A stretch of DNA of 64,000 nt from Candidatus Zixiibacteriota bacterium (lineage in GTDB: Bacteria; Zixibacteria; MSB-5A5; GN15; JAAZOE01). The position numbers and the translations under genes were made by a program. Shown piece after piece: positions 16,141-24,783 of this stretch. The notes beneath the pieces were generated by a model. That model was not told the origin of the DNA and made no database searches. It saw only the letters and a list, made by a program, of their open reading frames with translations. The stretch lies in assembly GCA_036480375.1 (NCBI GenBank), contig JAZGGI010000024.1:1-64000 (forward strand), given 5' to 3'. The stretch's first letter is position 1; each line of letters starts with the position of its first letter.

Positions 16141-17346
16141 ATGAGCGAATATCAAAGTACGGCCATAACCAACTCGCCTGGGAAATTCAGCAAAATCGTG
16201 ATGATCGTCACGCCGCTGATAACAATTCCCGGCATACTGATGCGCCTCGGCGTTTTCCACAACGGCCCCGGAACCGAAGCGTTGATTTTTGGATTCAGTC
16301 TTCTCGGCGCGGCGTTTATACTATCCTGGGCGGCCGAAGTCGTCCAGATGGATATATCGCAGGGTTTCGCACTGGCGATTTTGGCTCTTATCGCTGTTCT
16401 TCCCGAATACGCCGTCGATATGGTATTTGCCTGGGACGCCGGCAAAGATATTGCGCTATCGGAGTTGGCCCTGGCCAATATGACCGGCGCCAATCGTCTT
16501 TTGATCGGTCTCGGCTGGCCAATGGTGCTTCTCATATTTTTCCTGCGCTCCAAAAAGAAGGCTTTACAGCTCCATAAAGGCCATTCCACCGAAGTTTTCT
16601 ATATGGCCTGTGCCACCGTCTATGCTTTTTCGATTCCGTTCAAAGGCAGCCTTTCGCTGGTTGACGCCGCCGTTTTGATCTCTATTTTTATTGTCTATAT
16701 CATCCGCACGGCCCGAGCGGAAGTCGAGGAACCGGATCTGGTCGGCCCGGCCGCGATAATTGGAAAACTGCAAAATAAACCGCGCCGAATGGTAACCTAC
16801 GCGCTGTTTTTGTACGCCGGATTTATAATATTCATATCCGCTGAACCGTTCGCGCACTCGCTGAAAAATTTCGCGACTCAAGCCGGGATGGATGAATTCC
16901 TTGTTGTTCAATGGCTGGCGCCGCTGGCATCGGAAGCCCCTGAATTTATGGTGGCGGGCATCTGGGCTTTTCGTCTACAGGCACAGGCGGCTATCGGAGC
17001 TTTGATTTCTTCCAAAGTCAATCAATGGACATTATTGGTGGGGACTTTGCCTATCGTCTTTTCGATATCGGCCGGGAAAATCGGAGCGCTGCCTCTGGAT
17101 TTGCGTCAGGATCATGAAATCTGGCTGACCGCGGGACAGTCAATATTCGCCGTGGCGATATTGACGAATTTGAGAATGTCCTGGTATGGAGCGATAATTC
17201 TGGCGGTTTTATTTCTTGCTCAACTCATATTCGCAGAGATTAGGATGGAAGTGTTTTATATATATCTGGCTTTTGCCGCATTGATTCTGATCCGCGACCG
17301 AAAAAGAATCCCCTCACTGTTCAAAATCGGACTGAAATTTAAATAG
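16141..17346 (+). CDS. Sodium/calcium exchanger (CaCA) family membrane protein
   Basis: This 401-residue membrane protein has about 10-11 hydrophobic segments and two inverted alpha-repeats typical of the cation/Ca2+ antiporter superfamily. The first is AVLPEYAVDMVFAWDAGKD ... ALANMTGANRLLIGLGW (about 82-125) and the second is APLASEAPEFMVAGIWAF ... ALISSKVNQWTLLVGTLP (about 259-303). The glutamates in LPEY and APEF are the likely cation-binding acids, and the Asn of MTGAN and SKVNQ match conserved repeat positions. It probably exports Ca2+ in exchange for Na+ or H+. The ion specificity is not readable. Confidence 0.88.
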   Translation: MSEYQSTAITNSPGKFSKIVMIVTPLITIPGILMRLGVFHNGPGTEALIFGFSLLGAAFILSWAAEVVQMDISQGFALAILALIAVLPEYAVDMVFAWDAGKDIALSELALANMTGANRLLIGLGWPMVLLIFFLRSKKKALQLHKGHSTEVFYMACATVYAFSIPFKGSLSLVDAAVLISIFIVYIIRTARAEVEEPDLVGPAAIIGKLQNKPRRMVTYALFLYAGFIIFISAEPFAHSLKNFATQAGMDEFLVVQWLAPLASEAPEFMVAGIWAFRLQAQAAIGALISSKVNQWTLLVGTLPIVFSISAGKIGALPLDLRQDHEIWLTAGQSIFAVAILTNLRMSWYGAIILAVLFLAQLIFAEIRMEVFYIYLAFAALILIRDRKRIPSLFKIGLKFK

Positions 17347-17357
17347 GGTAAAGCCGC

Positions 17358-17386
17358 AATGTCGAAACCGCAGGGGTTTCGACATT
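17358..17386. repeat. Palindrome AATGTCGAAACC ... GGTTTCGACATT
   Basis: Twelve-base perfect arms surround GCAGG. It lies 12 bases after the exchanger stop. There is no T-run, so it is unlikely to be a classical terminator. The half CCTGCGGTTTCGACAAT also occurs at about 14091-14107, marking this as a dispersed unit. Confidence 0.7.
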
Positions 17387-17429
17387 CTAAGATGATTTAA
17401 ACACGCCCAAACTAAAAATCAATTTAGTC

Positions 17430-17460
17430 TTGACAATTGTATTCTGTGTATTAAGTATAG
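17430..17460 (+). promoter_or_regulatory. Possible sigma-70 promoter for the CXXCH lipoprotein gene
   Basis: A consensus TTGACA at 17430-17435 is followed by an AT-rich stretch with TAAGTATAGT. The best -10 is not clear: TATAGT is 20 bases away and TAAGTA 16. It lies 40-70 bases before the start codon. Confidence 0.35.
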
Positions 17461-17499
17461 TCCAAAGTCACCTTTGAATGAAAGTTTGAAAGGCAATAA

Positions 17500-18825
17500 A
17501 TGAAATATACCAGATACTCCCTTCTTATTGTATGCGCCATAATCTTTACCATCTCATGCAGTAAAAAATCAATTCCGTCGCCCGAAAAGCCGGATTTACA
17601 CAAATCTCTCGAATTGCTTTCGACCAATAATCGAGCTGTCGAAGCCGGGACCTTTATGTCCGATTCGGTCAGGGTCAGAGTCGTCGATGAAAACAATGCG
17701 CTGGTACCTGGAATTGAAGTTTCCTTTGAGCAAATCACTTCCCATGATGGATCGGTAATATTTCCGGCGATAGATTCGACCGATGAGGGTGGTTATGCCT
17801 CGGCCGCATATTTGGTGGATACATTAATCGGAGTGGACACCATTAAGATTATTGCTTCGGATGTCGATGATTCGGTTGTTTATCTCTCGATTTTAGTCAC
17901 CGCATCTAATCCCGAAAGAATGGAGTTAATTGGACCTACTATAAATCCAGTAACCGGGATTGCCGGGGAATTTATTGCTGATACGATTAAGGTTCGCGTG
18001 GTTGACAAGTATTCCAATCCGGTAGCATCTCAACGGGTTTTATTTAGAGCCCTTGATCGTAGTATAGTGGTTTCTGATTCAACGGCCCTGCTTCCGGTCG
18101 AAAACGACTCGATAGTAACCAGAACGGACGCATCCGGGATCGCCTGGACAACCTGGCGTTTAACGGCGAACCCCACCCCATTTATAGAATACCCCACTTC
18201 CAGTAATTTGGAAATTTACAGGGTATTAGACATGATATTGACCGATAAAATAGAATTGAGGGGCAACGGCAACGACCCAGGATCATATAATTATTACAGC
18301 GACATTCGGCCGATATTTGAAGATAATTGTTTTCCCTGCCATCCCGGAATCAGAACTGATTATTCTATGAATTTTTATTATACAACTGTATTGCCGGGCA
18401 TTGTCGAGCCGGGCGACTCCGCTAATTCGGCTCTTTTGGATTCCGCCAATCGTTCCCATGAAGCGAACATGATAAATGTTGTCGAAGAGGATCTGGTTAT
18501 TCAATGGGTCGTCTCCGATAGCGCCGCTCCCGGTTCTTCGGGATTAAATAGTTATAACAGCGGCATGAAAGATATTTTTGATCTTAAATGCGTTTCCTGC
18601 CATGGCGCCCTGCCCTATGGTAATTACTCCCTGGATTCTTTTGAAGGCATTCTCGGAAATGGAACCGATGGAATACCCAACGCTATCGCCGGAGATTCAC
18701 TGTCGATGTTGATTCAGAGAATTTTACCGGTTGGCAACATGAGGCAATACCTGGCTCCGGACAACATACTATTCTCTGATTCAATAATAAACTGGATTAT
18801 TATTGATTCTTTACGGCAATATTAA
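17500..18825 (+). CDS. Lipoprotein with Ig-like (Big_1-type) repeats and two CXXCH motifs
   Basis: This 441-residue protein has a lipoprotein signal with the acylated Cys at residue 20 (FTISC). Two invasin/Big-1-like beta-sandwich repeats follow (about 50-130 and 150-240), marked by DSVRVRVVDENNALVPG and DTIKVRVVDKYSNPVAS. The C-terminal 180 residues hold two haem-c-type motifs, CFPCH (C277-C280-H281) and CVSCH (C364-C367-H368), in a context (IRPIFEDNC; MKDIFDLKC) resembling the small cytochrome-like domains of Planctomycetes/FCB surface proteins. Whether haem is attached is unknown. The gene has its own upstream spacer and precedes the polysaccharide locus. Confidence 0.85.
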   Translation: MKYTRYSLLIVCAIIFTISCSKKSIPSPEKPDLHKSLELLSTNNRAVEAGTFMSDSVRVRVVDENNALVPGIEVSFEQITSHDGSVIFPAIDSTDEGGYASAAYLVDTLIGVDTIKIIASDVDDSVVYLSILVTASNPERMELIGPTINPVTGIAGEFIADTIKVRVVDKYSNPVASQRVLFRALDRSIVVSDSTALLPVENDSIVTRTDASGIAWTTWRLTANPTPFIEYPTSSNLEIYRVLDMILTDKIELRGNGNDPGSYNYYSDIRPIFEDNCFPCHPGIRTDYSMNFYYTTVLPGIVEPGDSANSALLDSANRSHEANMINVVEEDLVIQWVVSDSAAPGSSGLNSYNSGMKDIFDLKCVSCHGALPYGNYSLDSFEGILGNGTDGIPNAIAGDSLSMLIQRILPVGNMRQYLAPDNILFSDSIINWIIIDSLRQY

Positions 18826-18882
18826 CATCGGGAAAATCTTTATTCCCCGGGCGGGTTTCCTATAATCTAAAATAAATGTTTG

Positions 18883-18891
18883 TGGTATAAT
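18883..18891 (+). promoter_or_regulatory. Extended -10 promoter of the polysaccharide locus
   Basis: TGGTATAAT matches an extended -10 element (TGN-TATAAT). No good -35 is seen, as expected for this type. A second TATAAT lies at 18861-18866. The next gene starts at 18990, giving a leader of about 90 bases. Confidence 0.5.
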
Positions 18892-18989
18892 CAGTTATTT
18901 GATGCGATGTCCGCTTTAACGAGAGGAACAGCTTGACAATAATACGAGGGTTTGATATAATTCAAGGCTTAACCGTAGGTGGGATGCTA

Positions 18990-20504
18990 ATGAAAATATC
19001 GACTATTGCGATATTTATTCTTATTTCGTTTTTTCTTTTTGGTGGGCTTTGCTTGGCCCAAAATCCCGATAACAATAGCGATTTGGCAACCAGGATTGGT
19101 GAATCAATAGTAAATGCTCAATCAAAAAGCGTTTCTTTCACCGAAATGGCCTTACAGATGATTTATAACAGTAGCCAAAATAAATTTCTTGGCAATTATG
19201 TTGATCCCGAAGATTATATTGTTGGTCCGGGTGATAGATTTACGATTTTTTTTATATCCGACCAGCTGGCTAATATTTCATGCGAAATAAAATCAGACGG
19301 CCACCTGTTTATTAAATCGGTCGGGCAGATTTATATTGGCCCGATAACGATGAATGAAGCGGTTGAGAAAATAAAATCATCCGCCGGAGAATTATTCGCG
19401 GGTTCGCCTTTTACAATACAATTGACTGAATTTCGCTTCGTAAAAGTAAACGTATCCGGCCAGGTCAAAAATCCGGGGACGTATTACGCCCCGGCAACGT
19501 GGCGGATTTCGGAAATAATTGAATTGGCCGGAGGAATCACTCCGGACGCATCAATTCGTAATATAGTTTTTCGGGGGAACAAGGGCGATTGGCGTACCGA
19601 TCTTCTTAGATACAACGCGATCGGAGATAACTCTACCAATCCCTTATTATGCAAAGGTGATTTTGTATTTGTCCCTTCCAGGCATACTATTAACCGTTTT
19701 GTGTCGCTTTCCGGAAACGTAAATCAGCCGGGCATTATTGAGATTATTGAGGGCGATAAATTATCCGATTTGATCGCTTATGCCGGAGGATTAATCGGAA
19801 ATTCCGAGGATTTGGAAATTGTAATTACATCAACCGATGGGGAAGAGAAAAATCGAGTTGATTTGGCAAGTTCAAATGCATCTTCATATATCCCTGCCGC
19901 GGGAGATAATCTGAATATAACATGGAAACAGGGGCATCAAAGACAAGGCTTTGTTGTAATTTTTGGGGAGGTTGCCAGGCCCGGGCGTTATGGACTTAGC
20001 GGTGACATATTTAATCTGGCGGAGCTATTTAATTTATGCGGTGGGGTAACTCCCAAAGGCATTCGCGAGCTTACTCAAATATATCGGTTATCGTGGTTGG
20101 ACCGCGAACAGAGCATAAACATCGCATCCGTGGATAACTACAATCCAAATTCACCACAAAATGATTTGAAGAATATTACACGTTTGAGTCTCAATCCGCG
20201 TGACATAATGGATCCGATCCGGATTATTCTTATGGATCGGGATTCGGTTTATGTTCCTGAAATAACGGGAATGATCTCCGTATTGGGAGCGGTAGCGTCA
20301 CCGGGATTAATTCCGCATATAAATGGAAAGGACGTTGATTATTATATAGTTCAAGCCGGCGGCTTCGGCAGTAACGCCAACCGGGATAAAATAATCATTA
20401 TCAATCCGTCCACTGGCGGACGCATAAGCATCGAAGATACAAACGAATTATTTGACGGCGAGATTATCTATATACCGGAAAAAGAAAGCCAGGATAAACG
20501 ATGA
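18990..20504 (+). CDS. Polysaccharide export outer-membrane protein (Wza-like, SLBB domains)
   Basis: This 504-residue protein is counted from the ATG at 18990, which has AGGTGGG six bases upstream and begins the signal peptide (MKISTIAIFILISFFLFGG...). An upstream TTG at 18933 is less likely. The poly-export domain starts around DYIVGPGDRFTIFF (about 57-70), and several SLBB domains follow (VNVSGQVKNPGTYYAP, VSLSGNVNQPGIIEI, VVIFGEVARPGRYGLS, ISVLGAVASPGLIPHI). Wza-type proteins form the outer-membrane channel for polysaccharide. It is the first gene of the locus and overlaps the Wzz-like gene by 4 bases (ATGA). Confidence 0.92.
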   Translation: MKISTIAIFILISFFLFGGLCLAQNPDNNSDLATRIGESIVNAQSKSVSFTEMALQMIYNSSQNKFLGNYVDPEDYIVGPGDRFTIFFISDQLANISCEIKSDGHLFIKSVGQIYIGPITMNEAVEKIKSSAGELFAGSPFTIQLTEFRFVKVNVSGQVKNPGTYYAPATWRISEIIELAGGITPDASIRNIVFRGNKGDWRTDLLRYNAIGDNSTNPLLCKGDFVFVPSRHTINRFVSLSGNVNQPGIIEIIEGDKLSDLIAYAGGLIGNSEDLEIVITSTDGEEKNRVDLASSNASSYIPAAGDNLNITWKQGHQRQGFVVIFGEVARPGRYGLSGDIFNLAELFNLCGGVTPKGIRELTQIYRLSWLDREQSINIASVDNYNPNSPQNDLKNITRLSLNPRDIMDPIRIILMDRDSVYVPEITGMISVLGAVASPGLIPHINGKDVDYYIVQAGGFGSNANRDKIIIINPSTGGRISIEDTNELFDGEIIYIPEKESQDKR

Positions 20505-21694
20505 ACGACAATTCATATTCTAATTTTAATCTGTGGAAAATGCTTGTTGTCCTGGCCTGCCGAAAGAAATTCATTATCAGTTTGGTTTTGGTCTGTACCA
20601 TCGGGGCGGTTATTATCGCCTTACTTTTGCCGAAATGGTACCGAGCCAAAACATCGATTCTTCCGTCCCAACACGACCAGATGGTTAGTATGTCCGGGAG
20701 TTTTGCCCAGTACACTATCAGTTCGGCCGGATTTGATTTGCCTATCATGGCAACGCCCTCAGATGTATATGCAACTATGCTCAAATCGACGACTATCGCG
20801 CGAGCGGTTATTGAGGTTTTTGATTTGCAGAATCACTATCAACTGGGCTCCTTTCAGGAATGTCATTCTTACTTAAAAGATAAATCATCCATATCGGTAT
20901 CTCCCGAGGGAATCGTCGAGCTGTATTATGAGGACAAGGATCCCGAAATGGCGGCTAAAATTGCCAATCAATTTGTCAAAGAACTGGATGATTTAAACCG
21001 CAGTGTCAAAGCGGCAAAGGCAAGATCCGATCGCGAATTTATCTATCACCGGCTGGACTCAACGAAAACCATGTTGGACAGCGCCCGGGCGAAATTATTG
21101 GCATTTCAGAAAGAGAATAAGGCAGTAGATTTGGCAAGTCAGAAGGAGTTGGCCATTTCGGCGGCATCGGAACTTAAATCGCAATTAGCTTTAACCCGGG
21201 TCTCGATTGATGTCCAGAAAAAGATGTACTCAGCCAATCATCCTTCGATAAAAAACCTCGAAAACAGAGCTCAGGAGTACGAAAAACAGCTGAGAAAAAT
21301 TGAGTTGGGAGATGGAAGCAAATCGTATCTTGATTTGCCTCTTGAAGATATTCCTCGGTTGTCAATCAAGTTGGCCGAGTTCTCATCGGCCGTCGAGGTT
21401 CAGGAAAAAGTATATCTTCTCCTGACTGAACTTTATGAAGACGCGCGAATAAAGGAACAAAAGGATACACCGACAATTTCGGTTCTGGAAGAGGCCTACC
21501 CTCCGGAATTAAAATATAAACCAAAACGCTCAATTATTGTCGCGGTGACGTTTTGTACGTCGTTGATGCTGGCGGTTTTTCTTTCTTTGTTTGCCGACTA
21601 TCTCGAGAATCTAAGGCGCCTTTCACCGACTGACTATGAATTGTTAAATCAGGCCCGGAAGGAAATCTCTGGCAAATCGGGAATTCCGGATTGA
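20501..21694 (+). CDS. Wzz/GumC-type polysaccharide chain-length or co-polymerase protein
   Basis: This 397-residue inner-membrane protein has a transmembrane segment at each end (about 22-42 and 345-367) around a periplasmic domain with a long coiled coil (about 175-290, e.g. SAASELKSQLALTRV and NRAQEYEKQLRKIEL). The proline-rich EEAYPPELKYKPKRS before the second segment is characteristic of Wzz/polysaccharide co-polymerases. No cytoplasmic BY-kinase domain is present. The protein sets polymer chain length together with the Wzy-like protein. Its ATGA overlap with the Wza-like gene shows translational coupling. Confidence 0.9.
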   Translation: MNDNSYSNFNLWKMLVVLACRKKFIISLVLVCTIGAVIIALLLPKWYRAKTSILPSQHDQMVSMSGSFAQYTISSAGFDLPIMATPSDVYATMLKSTTIARAVIEVFDLQNHYQLGSFQECHSYLKDKSSISVSPEGIVELYYEDKDPEMAAKIANQFVKELDDLNRSVKAAKARSDREFIYHRLDSTKTMLDSARAKLLAFQKENKAVDLASQKELAISAASELKSQLALTRVSIDVQKKMYSANHPSIKNLENRAQEYEKQLRKIELGDGSKSYLDLPLEDIPRLSIKLAEFSSAVEVQEKVYLLLTELYEDARIKEQKDTPTISVLEEAYPPELKYKPKRSIIVAVTFCTSLMLAVFLSLFADYLENLRRLSPTDYELLNQARKEISGKSGIPD

Positions 21695-21783
21695 TTAATC
21701 AGGGGCGAGGTCTGAACTGAATGGTTTTTATTCGGGAAAATTTAATTAATCCGGTGCTCAATTAGACGATTCGGAGAATTATA

Positions 21784-22542
21784 ATGGACAATAATTTTAT
21801 TGATAAATCGGCAGATATCGGAGCCGAAATGACCCTTGGCGTCAATTGTATCATCGGTCGGAACGTTTCTATCGGAAAAGGTTGTGTTCTTGGAAATAAT
21901 ATTGTCATTCATGCCGATTCGGTAATTGGCGATAATGTTCGCATTGATGATAATACCGTGATCGGCAAAGAACCGATGAAAGCGGCTAATTCGGCGACCA
22001 CCTCCGTTCAGGAGCTGCCGCCCTGTAATATTGGAGATGATTGCATTATCGGGACCGGGGCGATCATGTATCGCGACTCACATATCGGAAATAGAGTTTT
22101 GATTGCCGACCTGGCCACAATTCGGGAAAACGTTACGATCGGAGATTTCACGATTGTCGGTCGAGGCGTAGCCATAGAAAATTTCTGCGAAATCGGACGC
22201 TATTGCAAGCTGGAAACCAATGTGTATATTACCGCCTATAGCCGTCTTAGTGATCGCGTTTTTATAGCTCCCTGTGTCGCGACTTCAAATGATAATTTTG
22301 TCGGACGAACCGAAAAACGATTTAAATTCTATAAGGGGATTATTGCCGAAAAAGGCGCTCGTATCGGCGTAAACGCTACTATTCTTCCGGGTAAAACAAT
22401 TGGAGCCGACGCCCTGGTTGCCGCGGGCGCGTTAGTGACCAAAGATGTTCCTCCCCAGAGGATATTTGCGGGAGTTCCGGCCAAAGACTTCGGTCCCGTT
22501 CCCGAAGAAGAATTGCTTGAAAATCAAAACTGGCCGGAATAA
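21784..22542 (+). CDS. Left-handed beta-helix acyltransferase, WbpD/WlbB-like
   Basis: This 252-residue protein is made almost entirely of hexapeptide repeats (I/V-G-x-x-x-x), for example IGRNVSIGKGCVLGNN, IGDNVRIDDNTVIG, IGNRVLIADLATI and IGVNATILPGKTIG. This is the left-handed beta-helix of trimeric O/N-acyltransferases. The C-terminal VPPQRIFAGVPAKDFG is typical of sugar N-acetyltransferases such as WbpD/WlbB, which acetylate the 3-amino group of UDP-GlcNAc(3NH2)A. The next two genes (aminotransferase, 2-epimerase) match WbpE and WbpI, which supports that role. Other sugar acetyltransferase roles remain possible. Confidence 0.82.
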   Translation: MDNNFIDKSADIGAEMTLGVNCIIGRNVSIGKGCVLGNNIVIHADSVIGDNVRIDDNTVIGKEPMKAANSATTSVQELPPCNIGDDCIIGTGAIMYRDSHIGNRVLIADLATIRENVTIGDFTIVGRGVAIENFCEIGRYCKLETNVYITAYSRLSDRVFIAPCVATSNDNFVGRTEKRFKFYKGIIAEKGARIGVNATILPGKTIGADALVAAGALVTKDVPPQRIFAGVPAKDFGPVPEEELLENQNWPE

Positions 22543-22551
22543 GGAATAAAC

Positions 22552-23652
22552 ATGGCCGTACCATTACTTGATATAAAAAGAGAAACCGAACCGATTCGCA
22601 AAGAGATAGACCAGGCCATTGCCCGCGTTATTGACCATGGACGATATATTCTCGGACCGGAAGTAAAACAGATTGAAGAAGAAGTATCGGAGTTTTGCGG
22701 CGTCAAACACGCAATTGGAGTGGCTTCGGGTACCGACGCAATCTTGCTGGCATTGCAGGCTTGTGGCGTCGGGCCGGGGGATGAAGTTATCACTTCCGCA
22801 TTCTCATTTTTCGCCTCGGCCGGAGTTATAAGCCGTCTGGGAGCGACCCCGGTTTTTGTTGATATAGATATTGATACCTATAATATCGATCCCGATTGCG
22901 TTGAAAAGGTCATCACTCCCAAAACCAAAGCAATTCTACCGATTCATCTTTTCGGACAATGCGCCCGGATGGATGCGATTATGGACATCGCCGGCAAGCT
23001 AAATATAAAAGTCGTTGAAGACGCGGCGCAGGCTATCGGCAGCGTATATAAAGAGCGTAAAGCCGGAAATTGGGGAGACGCCGGATGTTTTTCGTTTTTC
23101 CCGACTAAAAATTTGGGCTGCGCCGGAGACGGCGGAATGGTCGTCACCAACGATGACGAGATCGCCGACATGGTTCGTCTGCTCAGAGTGCACGGGGGCA
23201 AATTCGAATATCATCATGAAATTATCGGATATAACTCTCGCCTGGATACTCTGCAGGCGGCAATTTTGCTGGTTAAACTGCCGTATCTTACGGGTTGGTC
23301 GGAATCGCGCCGACAAAACGCCTCAAAATACGATGAAATGCTCAGCGGTCTTCCGGTAAGAACACCAAAAGTCGAAGACGGCAACTGGCACATATATAAT
23401 CAATACACAATCGCGTGTGATAGACGGGATGAATTGGTTGCCTGGCTGAAAGACAAGAAAATAGGCTGCAAAATTTATTATCCGGTTCCGTTTCATCTCC
23501 AAAAATGTTTTTCGGATTTAAACTACAAGCGGGGCGATATTCCCAATTGCGAAGAAGCCGCCCTGACGGTAATTTCGATACCTATCTTCGGTGAGATGAC
23601 ATCGGATGAACAAAAAGAAGTAGTCGATACCATAAAAGGCTTTTTCAATTAG
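22552..23652 (+). CDS. DegT/DnrJ/EryC1-type sugar aminotransferase, WbpE/WlbC-like
   Basis: This 366-residue PLP-dependent sugar aminotransferase has the substrate/PLP pocket motifs SGTDAILLAL (about 60-69), the EDAAQAIGS segment with the PLP-contacting Asp (about 160-168) and the Schiff-base Lys in FFPTKNLGCAGDGGM (about 182-196). The LDIKRETEPIRKEID N-terminus and the overall length fit the WbpE/WlbC group that transaminates UDP-3-keto-GlcNAcA. It lies 9 bases after the acyltransferase gene and 33 bases before the epimerase gene, as expected for one biosynthetic unit. The exact sugar is inferred. Confidence 0.9.
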   Translation: MAVPLLDIKRETEPIRKEIDQAIARVIDHGRYILGPEVKQIEEEVSEFCGVKHAIGVASGTDAILLALQACGVGPGDEVITSAFSFFASAGVISRLGATPVFVDIDIDTYNIDPDCVEKVITPKTKAILPIHLFGQCARMDAIMDIAGKLNIKVVEDAAQAIGSVYKERKAGNWGDAGCFSFFPTKNLGCAGDGGMVVTNDDEIADMVRLLRVHGGKFEYHHEIIGYNSRLDTLQAAILLVKLPYLTGWSESRRQNASKYDEMLSGLPVRTPKVEDGNWHIYNQYTIACDRRDELVAWLKDKKIGCKIYYPVPFHLQKCFSDLNYKRGDIPNCEEAALTVISIPIFGEMTSDEQKEVVDTIKGFFN

Positions 23653-23685
23653 CTCAAGATTGGATATTCGCGATTTTGACATTGC

Positions 23686-24783
23686 ATGAATAAAAAAAAA
23701 GCAAAAATAATGTCGCTCGTCGGCGCTCGTCCACAGTTTGTAAAGCTGGCGCCGCTGGCGGTTCGTCTGCAAAAAGCTTATCAGCATCAGATTATTCATT
23801 CCGGTCAACATTACAATTATAATCTATCCGGAGCCTTTTTTGACCAACTGCAAATTTCCAAACCGGATAAAAATCTCAATATCGGATCGGGCAATCATGG
23901 CTGGCAGACCGGACAAATCCTTGAGAAATTTGAAAAGATACTCCTTCATGACCGCCCCGATATGGTTTTGATCTATGGCGACACCAATACAACTTTAGCC
24001 GGGGCGTTGACGGCGTCGAAACTTCATATTCCCATTGGTCATGTCGAAGCGGGGCTGCGGTCGTTTGTTCCGACTATGCCGGAAGAAATCAATCGCCGCG
24101 TTGCCGATCATCTTTCGGATTTGCTTTTTTACCCGACGCCGACAGCTCGAAAAAACCTGTTACGGGAAGGTCTGACCAAAGGTTTGATTCGTTCCGGAGA
24201 TTTGATGTATGAAATCCTTGACGCGCATTTGAAATATATCAAAGGCAATCGTGAAGTTTTCGCTAAATACAATATTGAAGAAAGCCGGTATTTCCTTATT
24301 ACATTGCACCGCGCGGAAAACGCCGACGATCCGGAGCGGCTAAGGGCGTTTATAAAAATTCTGAACTCTCTGAAAGGCGCGAAGCTTTTTCCGGCTCATC
24401 CTCGTACGATTAAAAATCTCAAGAAATTCAGGCTTTATCAGGATTTGAAAAAAGTTAATAATCTTCTCGTAGTTGAGCCGGTACCATATAATGAGCTATT
24501 GACTTTGATGGCATTCGCCCAAGCAGTATTAACCGATTCGGGCGGAATGCAGAAAGAGGCGTACTTCCTCGGATGTCCCTGTTTGACATTGCGCCATGAA
24601 ACCGAATGGGTGGAGACGGTTGAAAAGGGAGCCAATGTCCTGGTTGATATGTCGCCGGGTAAAGTGTCCAAAGCATTGAAGAAAATCAAGAAATCGCGCC
24701 GCCGCCTCAATTATTTAATCAACGGTAAAAAACCATCGCAGGTGATTCGTACGGCCATTGATAATTATCTTCAAAGATCCTGA
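23686..24783 (+). CDS. UDP-N-acetylglucosamine 2-epimerase family, WbpI/WecB-like
   Basis: This 365-residue protein is a non-hydrolysing UDP-HexNAc 2-epimerase. The N-terminal GARPQFVKLAPLAVRL, HSGQHYNYNLSG, YGDTNTTLAGAL, HVEAGLRSF and PEEINRRVADHLSD, and the C-terminal LTDSGGMQKEAYFLGCPCLT and TEWVETVEKGANVLV, are the family's conserved blocks, including the catalytic Asp, Glu and His positions. Next to WbpD- and WbpE-like genes, the WbpI-like role (UDP-GlcNAc(3NAc)A to UDP-ManNAc(3NAc)A) is the best guess. Simple WecB activity is the alternative. Its stop overlaps the flippase start by 1 base. Confidence 0.93.
   Translation: MNKKKAKIMSLVGARPQFVKLAPLAVRLQKAYQHQIIHSGQHYNYNLSGAFFDQLQISKPDKNLNIGSGNHGWQTGQILEKFEKILLHDRPDMVLIYGDTNTTLAGALTASKLHIPIGHVEAGLRSFVPTMPEEINRRVADHLSDLLFYPTPTARKNLLREGLTKGLIRSGDLMYEILDAHLKYIKGNREVFAKYNIEESRYFLITLHRAENADDPERLRAFIKILNSLKGAKLFPAHPRTIKNLKKFRLYQDLKKVNNLLVVEPVPYNELLTLMAFAQAVLTDSGGMQKEAYFLGCPCLTLRHETEWVETVEKGANVLVDMSPGKVSKALKKIKKSRRRLNYLINGKKPSQVIRTAIDNYLQRS

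Noticed and set aside
16041-16577. 178-codon plus-strand open frame
   Set aside because: It overlaps the CaCA exchanger gene in another frame, is rich in Arg and Ser as out-of-frame reading gives, and has no domain or ribosome site.
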